Below, piece after piece: positions 5,426 to 8,419 of a stretch of DNA of 8,419 bases. The notes under the pieces were generated by a model. It had not been told where the DNA came from and did no database searches. It saw only the letters and a list, made by a program, of their open reading frames with translations. This DNA is from an uncultured Lachnospiraceae bacterium (lineage in GTDB: Bacteria; Bacillota; Clostridia; Lachnospirales; Lachnospiraceae), in NCBI GenBank assembly GCA_902473545.1, contig CABRSG010000094.1, forward strand, positions 1 through 8,419. The letters run 5' to 3'. The position numbers and the translations under genes were made by a program. Numbering within the stretch: position 1 is the stretch's first letter; every line of letters begins with the position of its first letter.

Positions 5426-6766
5426 ATGGAGCAGATGACCTTATTTGATGACAGAGAAAAAACGGTGCCGCTTGCCAGCCGTCTGCGCCCGACGCGGCTG
5501 GAGGATTTTGTGGGGCAGGAGCATCTGCTCGGCCCGGGGAAGATGCTGCGCAGGCTGATCGAAGGCGATCAGATTTCTTCGATGATCTTCTGGGGACCGC
5601 CCGGCGTTGGAAAGACAACGCTTGCCGGGATCATTGCGGCGCACACGCGGGCAAATTTTATTAATTTCAGTGCGGTCACGAGCGGCATCAAGGAGATCAA
5701 AGAAGTGATGCAACAGGCGGAAAACAGCCGCCGGATGGGTATGCGTACCGTGCTCTTTGTGGACGAGATCCATCGCTTCAACAAGGCGCAGCAGGATGCT
5801 TTTCTGCCGTTTGTCGAGAAGGGGAGTATCATACTGATCGGCGCTACCACGGAAAATCCGTCCTTTGAGGTAAACGCGGCGCTTCTGTCGCGCTGCCGGG
5901 TGTTTGTGCTGAAGGCGCTGGAGGAAAAGGATCTTGTACAGCTGCTCAAAAATGCATTGTCAAGTCCGTCCGGTTTTTTAAATTCCAACGTAAAAATGAG
6001 CGAGCGGCAGATCGCGGCGATCGCAGCGTTTGCAAACGGCGACGCGCGCACAGCGCTCAACACGCTGGAGATGGCGGTTACAAACGGCGAGATCAGTGCG
6101 GAAGGGATCACAGTCACGGACGAAGGCCTGGAGCAGTGCATCAGCCGGAAATCGCTGCTGTATGATAAAAGCGGCGAGGAGCATTACAACCTTATCTCGG
6201 CGCTGCACAAATCCATGCGCAACAGCGATCCGGACGCGGCGATCTACTGGATGTGCCGGATGCTGGAGGGCGGCGAAAATCCCTTGTATATCGCGCGCAG
6301 GCTTATCCGTTTTGCCAGTGAGGACGTCGGCATGGCGGACAGTCAGGCACTGCAGGTGGCGGTGGCAGCGTACCAGGCGTGTCACTTTCTTGGAATGCCG
6401 GAGTGCGACGTCCATCTGACGCACGCGGTCACCTACCTTGCGATGGCGTCGAAATCGAACGCGCTTTACGCGGCGTGCGAGGAATGCAAGCGCGATGTGA
6501 AGGAGCGACGGGCGGAGCCGGTTCCGCTCTGGCTGCGCAACGCTCCCACAGGGCTGATGAAAGACCTGCACTACGGGGAAGGGTATCAGTACGCGCACGA
6601 TACCGAGGAGAAGCTGACGGCGATGCAGTGTCTGCCCCAATCCCTGGCGGATCGCGAATATTACTGCCCGACCATGCAGGGAGCGGAAGCGAAGGTAAAA
6701 AAACATTTAGAAGAGGTAAAGGAGTGGAAGCGACATGAGCGAGCAGCTCACGAAGGAATTATTTGA
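5426..6766 (+). CDS. rarA: Replication-associated recombination protein A (RarA/MgsA, AAA+ ATPase)
   Basis: Cytoplasmic 446-aa AAA+ ATPase of the RarA/MgsA/WRNIP1 family, related to clamp-loader and RuvB ATPases, acting at stalled replication forks together with SSB and RecA. Motifs from the chosen Met: LASRLRPTRLEDFVGQEHLLG (16-36), Walker A GPPGVGKT (57-64), Walker B VDEIHRF (112-118), sensor 1 GATTENPSF (139-147), arginine finger in LLSRCRVF (Arg156), then the lid and C-terminal tetramerisation region with DPDAAIYWMCRMLEGGENP and IRFASEDVGMAD. Length is normal. The start at 5426 has GGAGG (5414-5418) 7 nt upstream. The frame is open further left to 5282, but that stretch runs through the terminator stem and the promoter and is not coding. 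It heads a likely operon with the M18 peptidase. It looks intact. Confidence 0.96.
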   Translation: MEQMTLFDDREKTVPLASRLRPTRLEDFVGQEHLLGPGKMLRRLIEGDQISSMIFWGPPGVGKTTLAGIIAAHTRANFINFSAVTSGIKEIKEVMQQAENSRRMGMRTVLFVDEIHRFNKAQQDAFLPFVEKGSIILIGATTENPSFEVNAALLSRCRVFVLKALEEKDLVQLLKNALSSPSGFLNSNVKMSERQIAAIAAFANGDARTALNTLEMAVTNGEISAEGITVTDEGLEQCISRKSLLYDKSGEEHYNLISALHKSMRNSDPDAAIYWMCRMLEGGENPLYIARRLIRFASEDVGMADSQALQVAVAAYQACHFLGMPECDVHLTHAVTYLAMASKSNALYAACEECKRDVKERRAEPVPLWLRNAPTGLMKDLHYGEGYQYAHDTEEKLTAMQCLPQSLADREYYCPTMQGAEAKVKKHLEEVKEWKRHERAAHEGII

Positions 6767-8057
6767 TTTTATAGAAGGAAGTCCAAGCTGTTTTCATGTG
6801 GTGGAATCTATGCGCAGAAAACTGGAAGATGCGGGCTATAGGCAGCTTTTGGAGAGCGAGCCGTGGAATCTTGCGCCCGGCGGAAAGTATTATGCGGTGC
6901 GCAGCGGTTCCTCGCTGATCGCGTTTCGGATTCCGGATGCAGAAATTCGCGGTTTTCAGATCATGGCGAGCCACAGCGATTCTCCGAGCTTTAAGATTAA
7001 GGAAAATCCGGAGATGGAGGCGGAAGGGCATTACGTAAAGCTGAATGTGGAAAAGTACGGCGGCATGCTGATGGCGCCCTGGTTCGATCGACCGCTCTCG
7101 GTGGCGGGACGCCTGATGGTGCGCGAGGAAGGGCAGATTAAGGCCAAGCTTGTCAATGTAGACCGCGATCTTCTGATGATCCCCAACCTTGCCATCCACA
7201 TGAATCGGGAAGCAAATGACGGCATGAAATACAATGCGCAGAAGGATCTGCTGCCGCTCTATGGGGATGAGACGGCGAAGGGCAGCTTTGCGGCGCTGAT
7301 CGCAAAGAGCGCCGGGGTATCGCCGGAGGCGGTGATCGGAAGCGACCTGTTTTTATACAATCGTATGCCGGGCAGCATCTGGGGTGCGAACCGGGAATTT
7401 ATTTCCATCGGAAAGCTTGACGATCTGCAGTGCGCGTTTTCTTCGCTGAAGGGATTCCTGGAGACCGGGGAGGGCGAGAGTATTCCGGTGCACTGCGTTT
7501 TTGACAACGAGGAAGTGGGCAGCGGTACCCGGCAGGGCGCGGCATCAACCTTTTTATATGACACGCTTGCAAATATCTGCGAGGCGCTCGGGAAGACGAT
7601 GATGGAGTACCGCAGGATGCTGGCGTCCAGCTTTATGCTCTCGGCGGATAATGCGCAGGGCGTGCATCCCAATTACGGGGAAAAGGCGTGCCCGACCAAC
7701 CGCCCGTACTTAAACGGCGGTATCGTGCTCAAATACAGCGCAAACCGGAAATACACGACGGACGGCATTGCGGCGGCGGTGTTTAAGGAAATCTGCCGCA
7801 TCGCGGAGGTGCCCTGTCAAAACTATGTCAATCGTTCGGACATCCTTGGGGGCTCGACGCTCGGCAATATCTCCGGCACGCAGGTGGCGGTTGCCACGGC
7901 GGATATCGGTCTTGCACAGCTCGCGATGCACTCGCCTTACGAGACGGCGGGTATCCGTGACACCGAATACCTTGTGAAAGCGGCGAAGGTATTCTTTGAG
8001 AGCAGCGTGCAGGAAACGGGCTACGGGAGCCTGCGGCTGCGCCGCGGTAAGCACTGA
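6735..8057 (+). CDS. M18-family (aspartyl-type) metallo-aminopeptidase
   Basis: Cytoplasmic di-zinc aminopeptidase, 440 aa, the normal length for bacterial M18 enzymes (ApeB, yeast Ape1/Lap4 and DNPEP family), which favour acidic or neutral N-terminal residues and form dodecamers. Expected metal and catalytic residues are all present: ASHSDSPSF (His80, Asp82), GKLDDLQC (bridging Asp229 or Asp230), FDNEEVGSGTRQGA (Glu259 as base, Glu260 as ligand), SADNAQGVHPN (Asp305) and AMHSPYE (His399). The family segments WFDRPLSVAGR (116-126) and NRSDILGGSTLG (366-377) are also present. The ATG at 6735 lies inside the end of rarA (32-bp overlap), with AAAGGAG (6718-6724) 10 nt upstream, so the two are probably translationally coupled. 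The actual substrate preference is not visible in the sequence. Confidence 0.95.
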   Translation: MSEQLTKELFDFIEGSPSCFHVVESMRRKLEDAGYRQLLESEPWNLAPGGKYYAVRSGSSLIAFRIPDAEIRGFQIMASHSDSPSFKIKENPEMEAEGHYVKLNVEKYGGMLMAPWFDRPLSVAGRLMVREEGQIKAKLVNVDRDLLMIPNLAIHMNREANDGMKYNAQKDLLPLYGDETAKGSFAALIAKSAGVSPEAVIGSDLFLYNRMPGSIWGANREFISIGKLDDLQCAFSSLKGFLETGEGESIPVHCVFDNEEVGSGTRQGAASTFLYDTLANICEALGKTMMEYRRMLASSFMLSADNAQGVHPNYGEKACPTNRPYLNGGIVLKYSANRKYTTDGIAAAVFKEICRIAEVPCQNYVNRSDILGGSTLGNISGTQVAVATADIGLAQLAMHSPYETAGIRDTEYLVKAAKVFFESSVQETGYGSLRLRRGKH

Positions 8058-8120
8058 GATTACAGATCATGCCCGCAGCTTGCTGCGAGGTATTTGACGA
8101 AAAACGAGGAGGAAACGGTA

Positions 8121-8419
8121 ATGAATTTTAAAATGATTCACGAAAATTACAATGTTGCGGATCTGGAGATATCTAAGAAATTTTATGAAAAGGCACTCGG
8201 TCTTACGGAGAAGCGCCGCATTAACGGCGAGGGCTTTGTGATCGCCTATCTCGGCAATGAGCAGTCTGATTTTGAACTGGAGCTTACCTGTCTGGAGGAG
8301 CATCCGCAGAAATATGACCTGGGCGAGTGCGAGTTTCATCTGGCGTTTCGCGTGGACGATTTTGACGCGGCGCATCAGCTCCACAAGGAGATGGGCTGCA
8401 TCTGCTTTGAAAACCCGGA
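8121..8419 (+). CDS. VOC-family protein, lactoylglutathione lyase-like (3' end missing)
   Basis: The first 99 codons of a vicinal-oxygen-chelate (glyoxalase/bleomycin resistance/dioxygenase fold) protein; the frame is still open at the right edge. MNFKMIHENYNVADLEISKKFYEKALG is the typical first beta-alpha unit with His7 as candidate metal ligand. DFELELT supplies a likely Glu ligand near residue 55, and FHLAFRVDDFDAAHQLHKEMG begins the second repeat with another candidate ligand His. This most resembles the small GloA-like proteins often annotated as lactoylglutathione lyase, which detoxify methylglyoxal, but many VOC members of Firmicutes have other or unknown substrates, and glutathione is often absent there. 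GAGGAGG (8106-8112) lies 8 nt before the ATG. It follows the M18 gene by 63 bp without a recognisable terminator or promoter, so it may belong to the rarA operon. Confidence 0.88.
   Translation, partial: MNFKMIHENYNVADLEISKKFYEKALGLTEKRRINGEGFVIAYLGNEQSDFELELTCLEEHPQKYDLGECEFHLAFRVDDFDAAHQLHKEMGCICFENP

Noticed and set aside
8074..8087. Small hairpin CGCAG-CTTG-CTGCG after the M18 gene as a terminator
   Set aside because: The stem is only 5 bp and no U-tract follows; more likely chance or a minor element within an operon.
1..8419. CRISPR arrays, tRNA/rRNA genes, insertion sequences, phage genes or toxin-antitoxin pairs
   Set aside because: Looked for repeats, transposase-like frames and tRNA-like cloverleaf elements and saw none; the gaps between genes are all shorter than about 220 bp.

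Overview
The window reads as chromosomal DNA of a fairly GC-rich Firmicute, most likely a Clostridia/Lachnospiraceae-type gut bacterium. This is an inference from strong AGGAGG-type ribosome binding sites on nearly every gene, from a CopA whose C-terminus carries a CopZ-like domain, and from a sigma/anti-sigma pair of the kind common in Clostridia. No rRNA or 16S-like marker is present, so the taxon cannot be fixed.

Layout. Positions 1-2027 (+) hold the 3' part of a copper-exporting P1B-type ATPase (copA), cut by the left edge, ending in an in-frame C-terminal heavy-metal-associated (HMA) domain. A convergent gene (3099-2074, -) encodes an M42-family metallo-aminopeptidase; the 46-bp gap between the two genes contains an imperfect hairpin. 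A divergent spacer (3100-3312) carries promoters for both directions, including a 25-bp dyad-symmetric sequence centred on a TATAAT box. Then come an ECF-like sigma factor (3313-3813, +) and an overlapping membrane-anchored putative anti-sigma factor (3794-5272, +), closed by a clear Rho-independent terminator (5286-5330). A new transcription unit starts from an extended -10 promoter near 5390: rarA (5426-6766, +), an M18 aspartyl-type aminopeptidase (6735-8057, +, overlapping rarA by 32 bp) and the 5' part of a VOC/glyoxalase-family gene (8121 to the right edge, +).

How the genes work together. CopA plus its HMA domain is a copper export module. The sigma/anti-sigma pair is a self-contained signal-transduction cassette: the anti-sigma is expected to hold the sigma factor at the membrane until an extracytoplasmic signal releases it. 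RarA acts in replication-fork maintenance, and the two aminopeptidases serve peptide turnover; I see no specific functional link between rarA, M18 and VOC beyond co-transcription.

Most unusual signals: (i) the copA-HMA junction contains an intact ribosome binding site and ATG for a free 69-aa CopZ-like protein, and one extra A in either nearby homopolymer would split the gene into the classical copA-copZ arrangement with a stop codon 4 nt before that ATG; (ii) the palindrome covering the -10 box of the sigma operon looks like an operator. I did not find a clearly new multi-gene system; most of the window is conserved housekeeping content.
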